A stretch of 64,000 bases of DNA, taken from Alphaproteobacteria bacterium. Its GTDB lineage: Bacteria; Pseudomonadota; Alphaproteobacteria; CAAHEQ01; UBA3637. Position 1 is the first letter of the stretch, and each line of letters opens with the position of its first letter. The notes beneath the pieces were generated by a model. It worked only from the letters and a program-made list of their open reading frames with translations, did not search any database and was not told the DNA's origin. The position numbers and the translations under genes are program-made. The stretch lies in the NCBI GenBank assembly GCA_017466695.1, contig JAFTTR010000016.1, positions 130,015 through 194,014 on the forward strand. Reading direction: 5' to 3'. This document shows positions 1 to 8,579 of the stretch, one piece after another.

Positions 1-648
1 CATTTGAACAACGGTTTCACCTGTCATCAAACTATCGGCATCTAGAACAATCATAAAATCATAATGGTAGCCCCATCTCACACAAAAATCTTCAATATTA
101 CCACTTTTCCGAGCTATATTTTTAGGCCGGTGCCGATAATAAATTGAAACATTTTTAGGAAATTTCTTTTTAATTTCTAGCCACAAGGCCTCTTCTTGAA
201 CCCAAACATCTGGTTTTGTTGTGTCACTTAACACAAAAAAATCAAATGCACTTTCTTGCCCTGTTTTTTCTAAATCACGTGCCATCGCTAATAAATTAGC
301 ATATACATTTAAGGGATTTTCATTATAAACAGGCATTAAAATAGCTGTTTTTGTTGTCAATTTTTTATGTGTTGAAACTCTTTTTATTCCAGGCATTTTT
401 TTTCGTCTTAGCAACTCAACAAAGCCAAAAATACTGGACCAAAAATAAAGAGAAATCCAGCCAAATGTGGCTGAAAATAAAAAGATTAAACCATACCGAA
501 CAAACAAACTCAAATCACTTGGGATAAATAGGGCCCATTTAAATGTTGCAAAAACAACACTCGCAAGTACCAAACCAAAAAGCACTATTCTTCTAAGCAA
601 TACTTGTCTTTTTGTAATGTTTGATAAAATAATATATTCGTTATCCAT
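1..648 (-). CDS. opgH: Glucan biosynthesis glucosyltransferase H (partial, cut by window edge)
   Basis: Inner-membrane GT2-type glucosyltransferase that makes the beta-glucan backbone of osmoregulated periplasmic glucans. Only the N-terminal 216 codons are inside the window. Visible are two hydrophobic segments (about residues 20-70), a PVYNE motif at the start of the GT2 domain, LSDTTKPDVW, then KSGNIEDFCVRWG and the metal-binding VLDADSLMTG, all typical of OpgH. The ATG at 648 overlaps the stop of the preceding 167-aa gene by 8 bases, so the genes are translationally coupled. The N-terminal cytoplasmic part is much shorter than in enterobacterial OpgH. opgG lies upstream on the same strand, which supports the assignment. 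Confidence 0.93.
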   Translation of the reverse strand, partial: MDNEYIILSNITKRQVLLRRIVLFGLVLASVVFATFKWALFIPSDLSLFVRYGLIFLFSATFGWISLYFWSSIFGFVELLRRKKMPGIKRVSTHKKLTTKTAILMPVYNENPLNVYANLLAMARDLEKTGQESAFDFFVLSDTTKPDVWVQEEALWLEIKKKFPKNVSIYYRHRPKNIARKSGNIEDFCVRWGYHYDFMIVLDADSLMTGETVVQM

Positions 649-1144
649 TATCAACTCCCGTTTTTAGAGTTTTTTTCTTTTTCTTAGGGGATCGAATCAC
701 CTTTTGCACCCCTTTTGCAACCACTTTTTTTATCTGCCAAATTGGATGGAATGTTTTGATACTTTGTCTAAACATATTTGCAGGAATAATATCTGGCGTG
801 ATAAGATATTTTTCTTTTTCAAAACAACTTCTTAAAAAATTTATTTCTTCTTGAGAAAGTTCAGCAAAAAGTTGACATTTTTTATAAACTTTATGCATCA
901 AAAAAATCATTTTAAAATAACTTAATTTTTGAACATCTGATAGATTCATATCTAAATTCTTTTCTAAATAGCGCATCACATAAGAATCTAAATAATTCAT
1001 CACATATTCAGGCGAAATATTCTTCACACCTTTTGCTTTTATTTCGTCATAAATTTTTTGAACAAGCTTATCGTCATCATACCCCCATGATTTTAAATAT
1101 GCTTTAATCCAATCATCAACTTGATAAAGTTTTATTACTTCCAT
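641..1144 (-). CDS. Uncharacterised protein encoded between opgG and opgH
   Basis: 167-aa protein that I do not recognise. It has no signal peptide or clear membrane segment. It is rich in Lys, Tyr and Phe, has a helical acidic/basic character, and ends in a strongly basic tail with RSPKKKKKTLK. It starts 9 bases after the opgG stop and overlaps the opgH start by 8 bases, so it belongs to the same transcript and is probably a cytoplasmic protein acting with the glucan synthase. One possibility is that it replaces the long cytoplasmic N-terminal domain of OpgH seen in other proteobacteria. That is inference from position and size only. Confidence 0.7.
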   Translation of the reverse strand: MEVIKLYQVDDWIKAYLKSWGYDDDKLVQKIYDEIKAKGVKNISPEYVMNYLDSYVMRYLEKNLDMNLSDVQKLSYFKMIFLMHKVYKKCQLFAELSQEEINFLRSCFEKEKYLITPDIIPANMFRQSIKTFHPIWQIKKVVAKGVQKVIRSPKKKKKTLKTGVDNG

Positions 1145-1153
1145 TTTGTTATC

Positions 1154-2683
1154 CTATGGTAAAAATTGATATGACCAAATTTCTGTTACAACTAAACCTT
1201 TATCCTCTTCTTTTTGTGACACAAGAGAAGCTCTTAATTCAGCTGTTTTTTCATCTGGTTTATAATCAAAAAAGAGGCGATATCCTCCTGAAATTGTATT
1301 TTTTTGAACAACAACGTTGTTAATATGTCCAGATGAGGCTGACACAACAGGTTTTAAGTCTTTTTCATTTTCTATTTTTTCTAATTTTCCACCTTTAAAA
1401 TCAATAACAAATTTTGTAAATGTCTCACTTGGACTCCCAGCAACACCACCTACACCTGAATATGTTGAATCAATATAGGCTTTATCTGAAAATTCAGGCA
1501 CTTCATCACTCATCCAATACATCCGATATTTAAACAAATATTCCATACCTTTTTGTATTTTTTTATCTGGCCAGAAAAATGCAACAACGTTATCATGAAT
1601 TTCTTTATCTGATGGAATTTCAACTAAATGCACACTGCCTTTTGTAAATCCAATTAAAGGTTCAATCCAAACACTTGGCCTTTGTTCATAGTATGCTTCC
1701 ATATCCTGATAGTGTTCTGCGTTTCTGTCACGTTGAAACAACCCAAAACCTTTGACTTTATGATCAACAAAAGAACTCATCCTTAATTGTTTGGAATTAT
1801 CCAATGGACGCCACAACCATTCGTTATTTCCATTAAAAACAAGCAACCCATCACTATCATGGACTTCGGGTCTATAATCAAAAAATTTTGTTTTTGTATT
1901 TTCTCCAAATAAATACATACTTGTCAAAGGGGCAACACCTAACTTTTTAATGTCTTCTCGAGGGAAAATGGTTGCTGTTACATCTACTTTTGTTGTTTTT
2001 CCTGGTTGAATGAAAAACTCATAAGCGCCTGTTACACTTTTACTATCTAATAAGGCGTAAATTGTTATATTTCTATTGCGTTGAGCTGGTTTTTTAATCC
2101 AAAATTCTTTAAAAATTGGAAATTCCTCTCCTGTTTGCAGCCCTGTATCAATAGCTAATCCTCGAGCTGAAATACCATATTTTTGCCCCTGTCCTAACGC
2201 TCTAAAATAACTGGCCCCTAAAAATGTAATCAATTCATCATAATAATCTGGCGTATTTAAAGGATAATGTAATCTAAAACCAGCATAATCTATATCACCA
2301 AATTCTTTTGAATTAAATGGCTTATCTTTGTTTGTAAATGCATGCGATTCATATGGAATATATCGAGGTTTACCTCCAACAATTTCATTTACTCGCACAG
2401 AATTTTTAAAAATTGAGCCCATGTGGAAAAATTGAATTTCAAAAGGAATATTCTTCCCATACCAAGGACCTTCTTCCCTCACATATCTCACATTTCTAAA
2501 GGCATCATAATCCATTGACAAAAGTTCTTGAGGCAATTTCAAATCTTGTGGTTTATATTTTTTTGATGCTAATTCTCTTGCCTTAACAACCACATTGTTA
2601 TACTTAAATGAAGGAATTTCTTCGCTCATCGCTATACCAGAAAAAAAACACATCATCAATCCCACTATAAAGTATTTTTTCAT
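1154..2683 (-). CDS. opgG: Periplasmic glucan biosynthesis protein G
   Basis: 509 aa, close to the usual ~510 residues of OpgG/MdoG. The N-terminus (about residues 1-20, KKYFIVGLMMCFFSGIAMS) is a Sec signal peptide, so the protein is periplasmic. The body shows family signatures such as IQFFHMGSIFK, YAGFRLHYPLN, FLGASYFRALG and GEEFPIFKEFW, and later the DPQ-like beta-sandwich region ending in WSYQFLP. OpgG is needed for branching or processing of the glucan backbone made by OpgH. It is the first gene of an opgG-unknown-opgH unit on the minus strand. A terminator for the upstream mscL transcript lies just ahead of it, so the unit probably has its own promoter between 2684 and 2710. Confidence 0.95.
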   Translation of the reverse strand: MKKYFIVGLMMCFFSGIAMSEEIPSFKYNNVVVKARELASKKYKPQDLKLPQELLSMDYDAFRNVRYVREEGPWYGKNIPFEIQFFHMGSIFKNSVRVNEIVGGKPRYIPYESHAFTNKDKPFNSKEFGDIDYAGFRLHYPLNTPDYYDELITFLGASYFRALGQGQKYGISARGLAIDTGLQTGEEFPIFKEFWIKKPAQRNRNITIYALLDSKSVTGAYEFFIQPGKTTKVDVTATIFPREDIKKLGVAPLTSMYLFGENTKTKFFDYRPEVHDSDGLLVFNGNNEWLWRPLDNSKQLRMSSFVDHKVKGFGLFQRDRNAEHYQDMEAYYEQRPSVWIEPLIGFTKGSVHLVEIPSDKEIHDNVVAFFWPDKKIQKGMEYLFKYRMYWMSDEVPEFSDKAYIDSTYSGVGGVAGSPSETFTKFVIDFKGGKLEKIENEKDLKPVVSASSGHINNVVVQKNTISGGYRLFFDYKPDEKTAELRASLVSQKEEDKGLVVTEIWSYQFLP

Positions 2684-2707
2684 TTTAATTCCCCCATGTA
2701 TTTATAT

Positions 2708-2769
2708 AAAAAAAGGACGGTTTACGTCTTAAAATGCTAATACATTTTTACAACGAAAAAACCGTCCTT
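2708..2769 (-). terminator. Rho-independent terminator after mscL
   Basis: Reading the minus strand, AAGGACGGTTT and AAACCGTCCTT form an 11-bp stem followed by a run of T. A smaller inner hairpin (AAAATG...CATTTT) lies in the loop. It sits directly after the mscL stop codon and before opgG. Confidence 0.8.
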
Positions 2770-2787
2770 GCAAGCTATTTAATTCAT

Positions 2788-3267
2788 TTATTCTTTAATA
2801 TTTGATGTGCAATTTGGACATTTTGTAGCACGAATATCAATTTTTGAAAAACAGCATGGACATTCTTTTGTCGTTGGAGCTGCTGCTGAAGCTTCTTCTT
2901 TTTCAGCTGCTTCCAATTTAGCTTGTAATGTATTCACTGCTTTTATAAGCATAAACACTGCAAAAGCAACAATTGTAAAACTGATAATTGTGTTTAAAAA
3001 CATACCCAGATTTAATGTAACAGCACCAGCTGCTTGTGCTGCTGAAAGTGAATGATATGGGCCTGTTGCACCTGTCCCATCTTTCAACACAAAAAAGAGG
3101 TTTGCAAAATCAATTTTCCCCATTGCCAACCCAATTGGAGGCATAATCACATCTTTAACAAGTGAGTCAACAATCTTTCCGAATGCTGCCCCAATGATGA
3201 TACCGACAGCCATATCCAAAACATTGCCACGCATTGCAAATTTTTTAAATTCATTTAATAACTTCAT
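2788..3267 (-). CDS. mscL: Large-conductance mechanosensitive channel with C-terminal zinc ribbon
   Basis: 159 aa. The first ~110 residues are canonical MscL: the N-terminal amphipathic helix ([20 protein letters not shown]), TM1 ([19 protein letters not shown]), the periplasmic loop and TM2 ([16 protein letters not shown]). The protein is an inner-membrane emergency valve for hypo-osmotic shock. After an Ala/Glu-rich linker it ends with two CxxC-type pairs (CPCC and CPNC), a small zinc-ribbon-like tail absent from the E. coli protein. SD AGGAG precedes the ATG. It starts 12 bases after the stop of the barrel gene, suggesting co-transcription, and lies near the opg genes, another osmotic-stress function. 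Confidence 0.96.
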   Translation of the reverse strand: MKLLNEFKKFAMRGNVLDMAVGIIIGAAFGKIVDSLVKDVIMPPIGLAMGKIDFANLFFVLKDGTGATGPYHSLSAAQAAGAVTLNLGMFLNTIISFTIVAFAVFMLIKAVNTLQAKLEAAEKEEASAAAPTTKECPCCFSKIDIRATKCPNCTSNIKE

Positions 3268-3279
3268 TGTGATACTCCT

Positions 3280-4164
3280 TTATTGAAATAATTGATACAA
3301 ATTCTTATAAGCTAATGAAACACCAATCATCAAATTACTTGCATGACTGCTTGCTTCACGAGACTGCGCTAATCGATATGAAATATATGGACCAAATGTT
3401 AATGTTTCAGTAATATCCACATCCATTCTTGCCGTTACATTTAAATCATATTTCAAATCCGTTCCAACATATTGGCTATATGTAAAATATTTTCTAAAAT
3501 AACCATCTGTTGATACTTGAACACCTTCACGTAATTGATGTTCTAAACGCCAACCTGTTTCTGCTGCAAATTTACTAATATGATCACTATATGTGATATC
3601 ATATTCACCAACACCTGCAACATATAAATCTTTAATAACTTTTCCACTAAAAAGTTTTAAACCACTTTTCGCACGAAAGACTTTCATTCTTGGAGCATCT
3701 TCATTCCGTGTAAATTCCGTTTGATAGGCAATACTTGCAAATGGGCCTAAATCCATTTCACGGACTTTCCACATTTTGTAAGCATAATCGGATGTCAATA
3801 AAATCTTATCTTCATTTTCACTTGTTTCAGAAACATCCCCGTCTTCATGTCCTTTGATTTTTGTGCGTCCATAGTTCATAAACAAAGAATTATCCCAACG
3901 CATATCTGTGTTATCATATTCTAATACAAAATCAAAAACGCCCTTAATCAAACTTTGATTATCAGCATTTAATTGTGTAACTGGAGAATTTTCATATTCC
4001 TTTGCATTTGAAACTTTCGTTGATGACATTTCAAGACCAACACGTCTAAAGTTAGCCCTCAACTCTGCCGGTTTTTGATATTCATCACCAGCGAATGCAA
4101 CCGAGCTTGAAACAACTAATGCCCCACAGGCAACAACATTTATAAATTTTGAAAAATAAGTCAT
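3280..4164 (-). CDS. Putative outer-membrane beta-barrel protein
   Basis: I chose the ATG at 4164 because AAGGAT precedes it at a good distance and the protein then begins with a signal peptide (MTYFSKFINVVACGALVVSS, cleavage near AFA-GDE). The ATG at 4209 has no such support. The mature part is about 270 residues of alternating hydrophobic/polar strands with many Tyr/Trp and aromatic turns, ending in a C-terminal phenylalanine-containing strand (KNLYQLFQ), as in outer-membrane barrels. I cannot name a family with certainty. Heterologous surface or porin-like proteins are possible. It is the first gene of a likely two-gene unit with mscL. Confidence 0.75.
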   Translation of the reverse strand: MTYFSKFINVVACGALVVSSSVAFAGDEYQKPAELRANFRRVGLEMSSTKVSNAKEYENSPVTQLNADNQSLIKGVFDFVLEYDNTDMRWDNSLFMNYGRTKIKGHEDGDVSETSENEDKILLTSDYAYKMWKVREMDLGPFASIAYQTEFTRNEDAPRMKVFRAKSGLKLFSGKVIKDLYVAGVGEYDITYSDHISKFAAETGWRLEHQLREGVQVSTDGYFRKYFTYSQYVGTDLKYDLNVTARMDVDITETLTFGPYISYRLAQSREASSHASNLMIGVSLAYKNLYQLFQ

Positions 4165-4267
4165 TTTTAAATCCTTATAATTGAAACATACAAAAATATG
4201 TACCTTCATACATAGACGATAAAAGCTCTTTTGTAAAGAACTTTTATCATTCTACATCCTAAGGCAT

Positions 4268-4849
4268 TTAGTTCGTTGCCTTTATAGGTTCTTTATTTTG
4301 AATAGGAGCACTTTCTTTATTTTCTGTCTCTGGTTTTACTTCAACTTTTTTTCCACTAGCAGCAGCTGCTTCATCATCCATCATTTTTTTTGTTTTAGCT
4401 GCAACCAAATTATCCATATCAAAAGTCATATCCAAAATCAAAGTTCCAGCTTCATCATAAATAAGCGCTTTGCCATTCTTTTTACCTTCTTTAAAATGAG
4501 AAACACTTCTTAACACACCATTTTCATAATATGTTTTACTTTCTCCTTCTAACAAATCATTTTGATAAAAATCTTCACTTTGAAGTTTCCCCGTATTGTA
4601 GTAAATTTTTTGTTTTCCATTCAACTTACCATCAATATACGCCCCTTCAACATTCACCTGACCGTTTGGATAATACTGCTTAAACTCCCCATGAGGTTTG
4701 TCATTTTTGAACATAGTACGTGTACTTTGAGAACCATCTTCATAAAAATTTGCAAACTCGCCTTCTTTCTTCCCATCTTTAAAAATAGTTGCCATTTTTT
4801 TCTTACCATTTTCATAGTAAGCAATAACAGGACCATCTTCCAATCCCAT
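4268..4849 (-). pseudogene. Downstream half of a MORN-repeat protein, separated by an in-frame stop
   Basis: 193 codons with about six 24-residue repeats of the form G..K.YYENG.L....Y..G (MORN/YwqK-like), then an Ala/Glu/Lys-rich tail. It is in the same reading frame as the gene ending at 4862, with only TAA and four sense codons between them. The repeat spacing continues across the stop. The stop occupies the position held by Glu in the neighbouring repeats, so one GAA to TAA change explains the split. The ATG at 4849 is an internal Met with no signal peptide and no good Shine-Dalgarno, so a separate cytoplasmic product is unlikely but not excluded. Confidence 0.7.
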
Positions 4850-4861
4850 TTTGTAATTTTT

Positions 4862-5908
4862 TTATAAAGCAAGCTGTCCATTTTCATAATATTCAACAAC
4901 TTTTCCGTTCAACTTACCCTCAACCATTTCAACATTTGTTTGAATGTTGCCATCAAGGAAATAAGTTGTCAATTTTCCATGAGGAAGATCATTTTTATAA
5001 ACAGCATCCAATTTAAGTTGACCCGTGTTATAGTAAACTTTCAAAGGTCCTTCTTGCTTACCCATTTTATAGGAAATTTCTTTTTCAACATGGCCATCCT
5101 CATAATAATTTTTAGCAAGCCCTGTTAACAAATCATTTTCATAATTTTCTTCTTGCATTAACTGACCAAAATCATAATACGATTTTGAAGGTCCTTGTTT
5201 TTTCCCTTTTACATATGTTTCTTCTGTTCGTAACTTACCATTTTCATAATATGTTTTTACGATACCTTCAGGACCATCTTTTTTAAACAAGCCCTCCCCT
5301 TTTAAATTTCCATTTTCATAATATTCTTTTACAGGACCATCTAAAACACCATCAGTATAGTGGCGCATCAACATGGGTTTCCCTTTTTCAAAAAAGGCTT
5401 TATCATCCCCATTTTTCTTGCCATTTTTATACATTGTTTCAAATTTTACAGTCCCATCTTCATAATAAACTGTGGATTTACCTTCTGGTCGTCCCATATA
5501 AAAATAGGATTCGTTTAAAAGTTTACCACTTTCATAATAAGAAACAGATTTTCCATGCAAACGGCCTTGATTATATTTTTCATGCGTTTTTGGTTTTCCA
5601 TTTTCATAAAATGTCACACTTTCCCCATGAGGCATACCATTATAAAAAAATGTCTGAGCTAACAATTTACCATTTTCAGATTTTGCTTGAAGGACCCCAT
5701 TTACCGGTTGCTTATCTGTTTTCTTCAAAAACAAACCTTCATGAAAAATAACATCATCTTTTGTATAAACAGGAACTTGTATTGTTTTTTTTTGTTCTGT
5801 TTGTGTTGCTGAAGTTGGATTTGTTTGAGTTGCAACAGCAGGCACTAAAGAAACCAATGATAAACCAGAACAGAAAGCGCTCAATAAAAATGCACGAAAT
5901 TTAGTCAT
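4862..5908 (-). CDS. MORN-repeat exported protein (truncated by nonsense codon)
   Basis: 348 aa. Residues 1-26 form a Sec signal peptide (FRAFLLSAFCSGLSLVSLV, cleavage after AVA). After a Gln/Thr-rich linker come about eleven tandem 24-residue units with the consensus (G/H)G..K.YYENGKL..E..Y..GK, the MORN_2/YwqK-type repeat, which folds as a beta-hairpin solenoid. The last unit stops at LAL, four codons before the in-frame ATG of the next reading frame, which carries on the repeat pattern. The original protein would therefore have been about 546 aa with about 17 repeats. Function of such secreted MORN solenoids is usually unknown; binding of membranes or partner proteins is assumed. Confidence 0.85.
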   Translation of the reverse strand: MTKFRAFLLSAFCSGLSLVSLVPAVATQTNPTSATQTEQKKTIQVPVYTKDDVIFHEGLFLKKTDKQPVNGVLQAKSENGKLLAQTFFYNGMPHGESVTFYENGKPKTHEKYNQGRLHGKSVSYYESGKLLNESYFYMGRPEGKSTVYYEDGTVKFETMYKNGKKNGDDKAFFEKGKPMLMRHYTDGVLDGPVKEYYENGNLKGEGLFKKDGPEGIVKTYYENGKLRTEETYVKGKKQGPSKSYYDFGQLMQEENYENDLLTGLAKNYYEDGHVEKEISYKMGKQEGPLKVYYNTGQLKLDAVYKNDLPHGKLTTYFLDGNIQTNVEMVEGKLNGKVVEYYENGQLAL

Positions 5909-5994
5909 AAAAAACCTCTTTTAAAATTAATTTTATCTTTTTTAAGAGTACCAAAATTAGATTATAAAATCAATTTATTTTTCAAAATTCAAAC

Positions 5995-6029
5995 AAAAAA
6001 ACAGACAAGAAAAAGCCTGTCTGTTTTTT
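5995..6029 (-). terminator. Terminator after the LuxR-type gene
   Basis: Stem AACAGACA / TGTCTGTT with T-runs on both sides, so it can act in both directions. On the minus strand it directly follows the regulator gene ending at 6048. Confidence 0.75.
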
Positions 6030-6047
6030 AATAATTTTAAAAAGAAC

Positions 6048-6293
6048 TTATACAAAATGCATTTCTTTTGCTTTTAACAAAATTTGAACTCTGTTTTGCA
6101 CTTTAAACGCTCGAAGTAATGAACTTACATGCATTTTTATTGTAGGTTCAGCCACACCTAAAACATGCGCAATTTGTTTATTCGATAACCCTTGTGCTAG
6201 CTGGTTTAAAACAGCGACTTGCCGTTCTGACAAAAATGTTCCATCTCCAAGTGCATAAGCTTCTTTTTGATAATTTTTTTCATTTTGATCCAT
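6048..6293 (-). CDS. Small LuxR/GerE-type DNA-binding regulator
   Basis: 81 aa, consisting almost only of a LuxR C-terminal helix-turn-helix: LSERQVAVLNQLAQGLSNKQ, then a recognition helix in AEPTIKMHVSSLL and a closing helix NRVQILLKA. There is no receiver or autoinducer domain, so it resembles stand-alone GerE-like regulators. A strong SD (AAAGGAGG) precedes the ATG. It follows a small gene ending at 6308 with 14 bases between them, so the two are probably one transcript, closed by the terminator near 6010. Targets are unknown. Confidence 0.88.
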   Translation of the reverse strand: MDQNEKNYQKEAYALGDGTFLSERQVAVLNQLAQGLSNKQIAHVLGVAEPTIKMHVSSLLRAFKVQNRVQILLKAKEMHFV

Positions 6294-6307
6294 ATATCCT
6301 CCTTTAA

Positions 6308-6568
6308 CTATATTGAGGATTCCATTTTTTGAACAACCTCTTCTTTATGAGCGATCTTGCGAGAAACCAAATCAAGCATTGTTTCATGATTTTCTTTCTT
6401 TGCCCAATCTTGCAACATATAAAGTGTTTTTAGATTTTGTTGCATCGCTTCAACAATAAATTGCTTCAATTCAACAGGTAATTCCGGCCAAGCTAGTTTA
6501 ATTTCTTCTTTCAAAATTTTTCTTTCTTCAACACTTAAACATGTTGTGTCATTCATTTCTTTTTTCAT
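6308..6568 (-). CDS. Small uncharacterised protein upstream of the LuxR-type gene
   Basis: 86 aa from the ATG at 6568, chosen because AGGGGGT lies just upstream; the ATG at 6607 has no such site. The protein is predicted helical and charged (VEERKILKEEIKLAWPELPV, then QQNLKTLYMLQDWAKK), with no membrane segment, and I do not recognise a family. It is co-directional and close to the 81-aa LuxR-type regulator, so it may be a partner or a co-regulated small protein. It lies directly downstream of mnmG on the same strand, with about 140 bases between them. Confidence 0.65.
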   Translation of the reverse strand: MKKEMNDTTCLSVEERKILKEEIKLAWPELPVELKQFIVEAMQQNLKTLYMLQDWAKKENHETMLDLVSRKIAHKEEVVQKMESSI

Positions 6569-6706
6569 ATTACCCCCTAAGTAAATGTTAATTTTACACA
6601 AAAGCACCGTTTATCTCAACGATACCCTAGCTAAATCACTCTTATAGGTGTGTTTAATTTAAGGGTTTGTCAAGAGAGAAAAATTTTAAATAAATACTTA
6701 TGTTTC

Positions 6707-8554
6707 TTACTTTTTCTTCAAATATGCTATCACAGCTGTTACAGCTGCAGGGGTTATTCCCATCATTCTTGTCATGGCTCCAATTGTTAATGGTTTTGTC
6801 CTTGTTAAACGTGTGACAATTTCATTGGAAAGTCCTCCAATCTTTGAATAATCAATATTTTCAGGAATTTTGAGAGCTTCATCTTTTTTAAAAGCATCAA
6901 TATCTGATTTTTGCCTTGATAAATACCCATGATATCGCCCTTCAATTTCTAATTGTTCAGCAATATCTTTTCTAATATTTAACAAAACAGGCCATACTTT
7001 TACCACATCTGCCCAAACAATTCCTTGACAAGAAAGCAAATCATATGGACCTCTTTTTTGTCCATCAAGATTGATATTGTATCCCAAATCATTTAACTCT
7101 TTAGGCGTGCGATACAACGTGGAAACCACATCTCTTGCTTCTTCCATCAAACGCTTTTTTTCCAAAAAACAAGCCTTTCGTTTTTCCCCTACACAACCTG
7201 CATTTATCCCTTGCATTGTCAAACGTAAATCAGCATTATCTGCCCTCATTGTTAAACGATATTCTGCCCTAGAAGTAAACAAACGATAAGGTTCATCAAT
7301 TCCATGTGTCGTAATATCATCAATCATCACACCCAAATAAGAATCTGATCGATCAAAAATAAGCGTCTTTCCTGTTTTTAATGCTAGATGCGCAGCATTC
7401 ACCCCTGCTAACAATCCTTGGCCTGCAGCTTCTTCATATCCCGTTGTTCCATTGATTTGTCCAGCCAAAAACAACCCTTTTATCTTTTTTGTTTCAAGCG
7501 TTAATTTGAGTTCTCTTGGATCAACAAAATCATATTCAATTGCATAGGCATATCGCAAAATTTTCACATTTTCAAGACCTGGAATAGTTTTTAAAAAAGC
7601 TTCTTGAACATCTTTTGGCAAAGATGTTGAAATCCCATTTGGATAAATGCTGATACCCTCTTTTGTTTCTGGCTCTAAAAAAATATGATGAGAATCTCTT
7701 CCTTGAAAACGAACTAATTTATCCTCAATACTCGGACAATATCTTGGACCAATAGAGTTGATCTGACCACTATATAACGGAGCTCGATCTAAATTATCCA
7801 AAATAACTTTATGTGTTTCAGGCGTTGTATGCGTAATATAGCATGATTCTTGAATAGGCTCAAAATCCGTTGTCATAAAAGAAAATGGTTTAGGATCACT
7901 ATCCCCTTTTTGCTCTTCTAAACAACTCCAATTAATCGAATCTTTATCCAATCGTGCAGGCGTTCCTGTTTTTAAACGTCCCAATTGAAAACCCATTTTT
8001 TTCAAAGACGGGGTAATTCCTTTAGAGGCTTCTTCTCCAAATCGACCACCTTCAACTTTTTCAGTCCCAATATGCATCAATCCATTTAAAAATGTTCCTG
8101 TGGTAATAACCAAACTATCAGTTAAAATAGCTTCATCAGATACAACGATTCCTGTTATTTGATTGTCTTCATATAAAATCTCTTGAGCATCGCCCTCTAA
8201 AATATCTAAATTAGGATATGAAAGCAAAATTTCTTGCATATACTTTTTATAAGCATCTTTATCAGCTTGAGCTCTTGGGCCTTGAACAGCTGGTCCTTTT
8301 GATTGATTCAAGATTCGAAATTGGATACCTGTTTTGTCAATCACGCGTCCCATTAATCCATCTAATGCGTCAACTTCTCGAACCAAAGTTCCTTTTCCCA
8401 ATCCACCAATAGCTGGGTTACACGACATATCTGCAATTGTTGAAATATGATGTGTTATTAAAAGTGTTTTAGCCCCAACACGTGCAGCTGCTGCACAGGC
8501 TTCACATCCTGCATGTCCGCCCCCAATAACAATAACATCATACTTTTTACTCAT
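6707..8554 (-). CDS. mnmG: tRNA uridine-5-carboxymethylaminomethyl modification enzyme, FAD subunit
   Basis: 615 aa, the usual size. The N-terminal Rossmann motif [14 protein letters not shown] binds FAD. The GidA signatures [22 protein letters not shown] and [10 protein letters not shown] are present, with the C-terminal [13 protein letters not shown] and DLRLT. MnmG works with MnmE to install the cmnm5/nm5 group on wobble U34 of several tRNAs. The gene follows mnmE with a 25-base gap on the same strand. Unlike many alphaproteobacteria, no rsmG-parA-parB cluster follows it inside the window. Confidence 0.98.
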   Translation of the reverse strand: MSKKYDVIVIGGGHAGCEACAAAARVGAKTLLITHHISTIADMSCNPAIGGLGKGTLVREVDALDGLMGRVIDKTGIQFRILNQSKGPAVQGPRAQADKDAYKKYMQEILLSYPNLDILEGDAQEILYEDNQITGIVVSDEAILTDSLVITTGTFLNGLMHIGTEKVEGGRFGEEASKGITPSLKKMGFQLGRLKTGTPARLDKDSINWSCLEEQKGDSDPKPFSFMTTDFEPIQESCYITHTTPETHKVILDNLDRAPLYSGQINSIGPRYCPSIEDKLVRFQGRDSHHIFLEPETKEGISIYPNGISTSLPKDVQEAFLKTIPGLENVKILRYAYAIEYDFVDPRELKLTLETKKIKGLFLAGQINGTTGYEEAAGQGLLAGVNAAHLALKTGKTLIFDRSDSYLGVMIDDITTHGIDEPYRLFTSRAEYRLTMRADNADLRLTMQGINAGCVGEKRKACFLEKKRLMEEARDVVSTLYRTPKELNDLGYNINLDGQKRGPYDLLSCQGIVWADVVKVWPVLLNIRKDIAEQLEIEGRYHGYLSRQKSDIDAFKKDEALKIPENIDYSKIGGLSNEIVTRLTRTKPLTIGAMTRMMGITPAAVTAVIAYLKKK

Positions 8555-8579
8555 ACCTATATCCTTTTACTAATCGATT

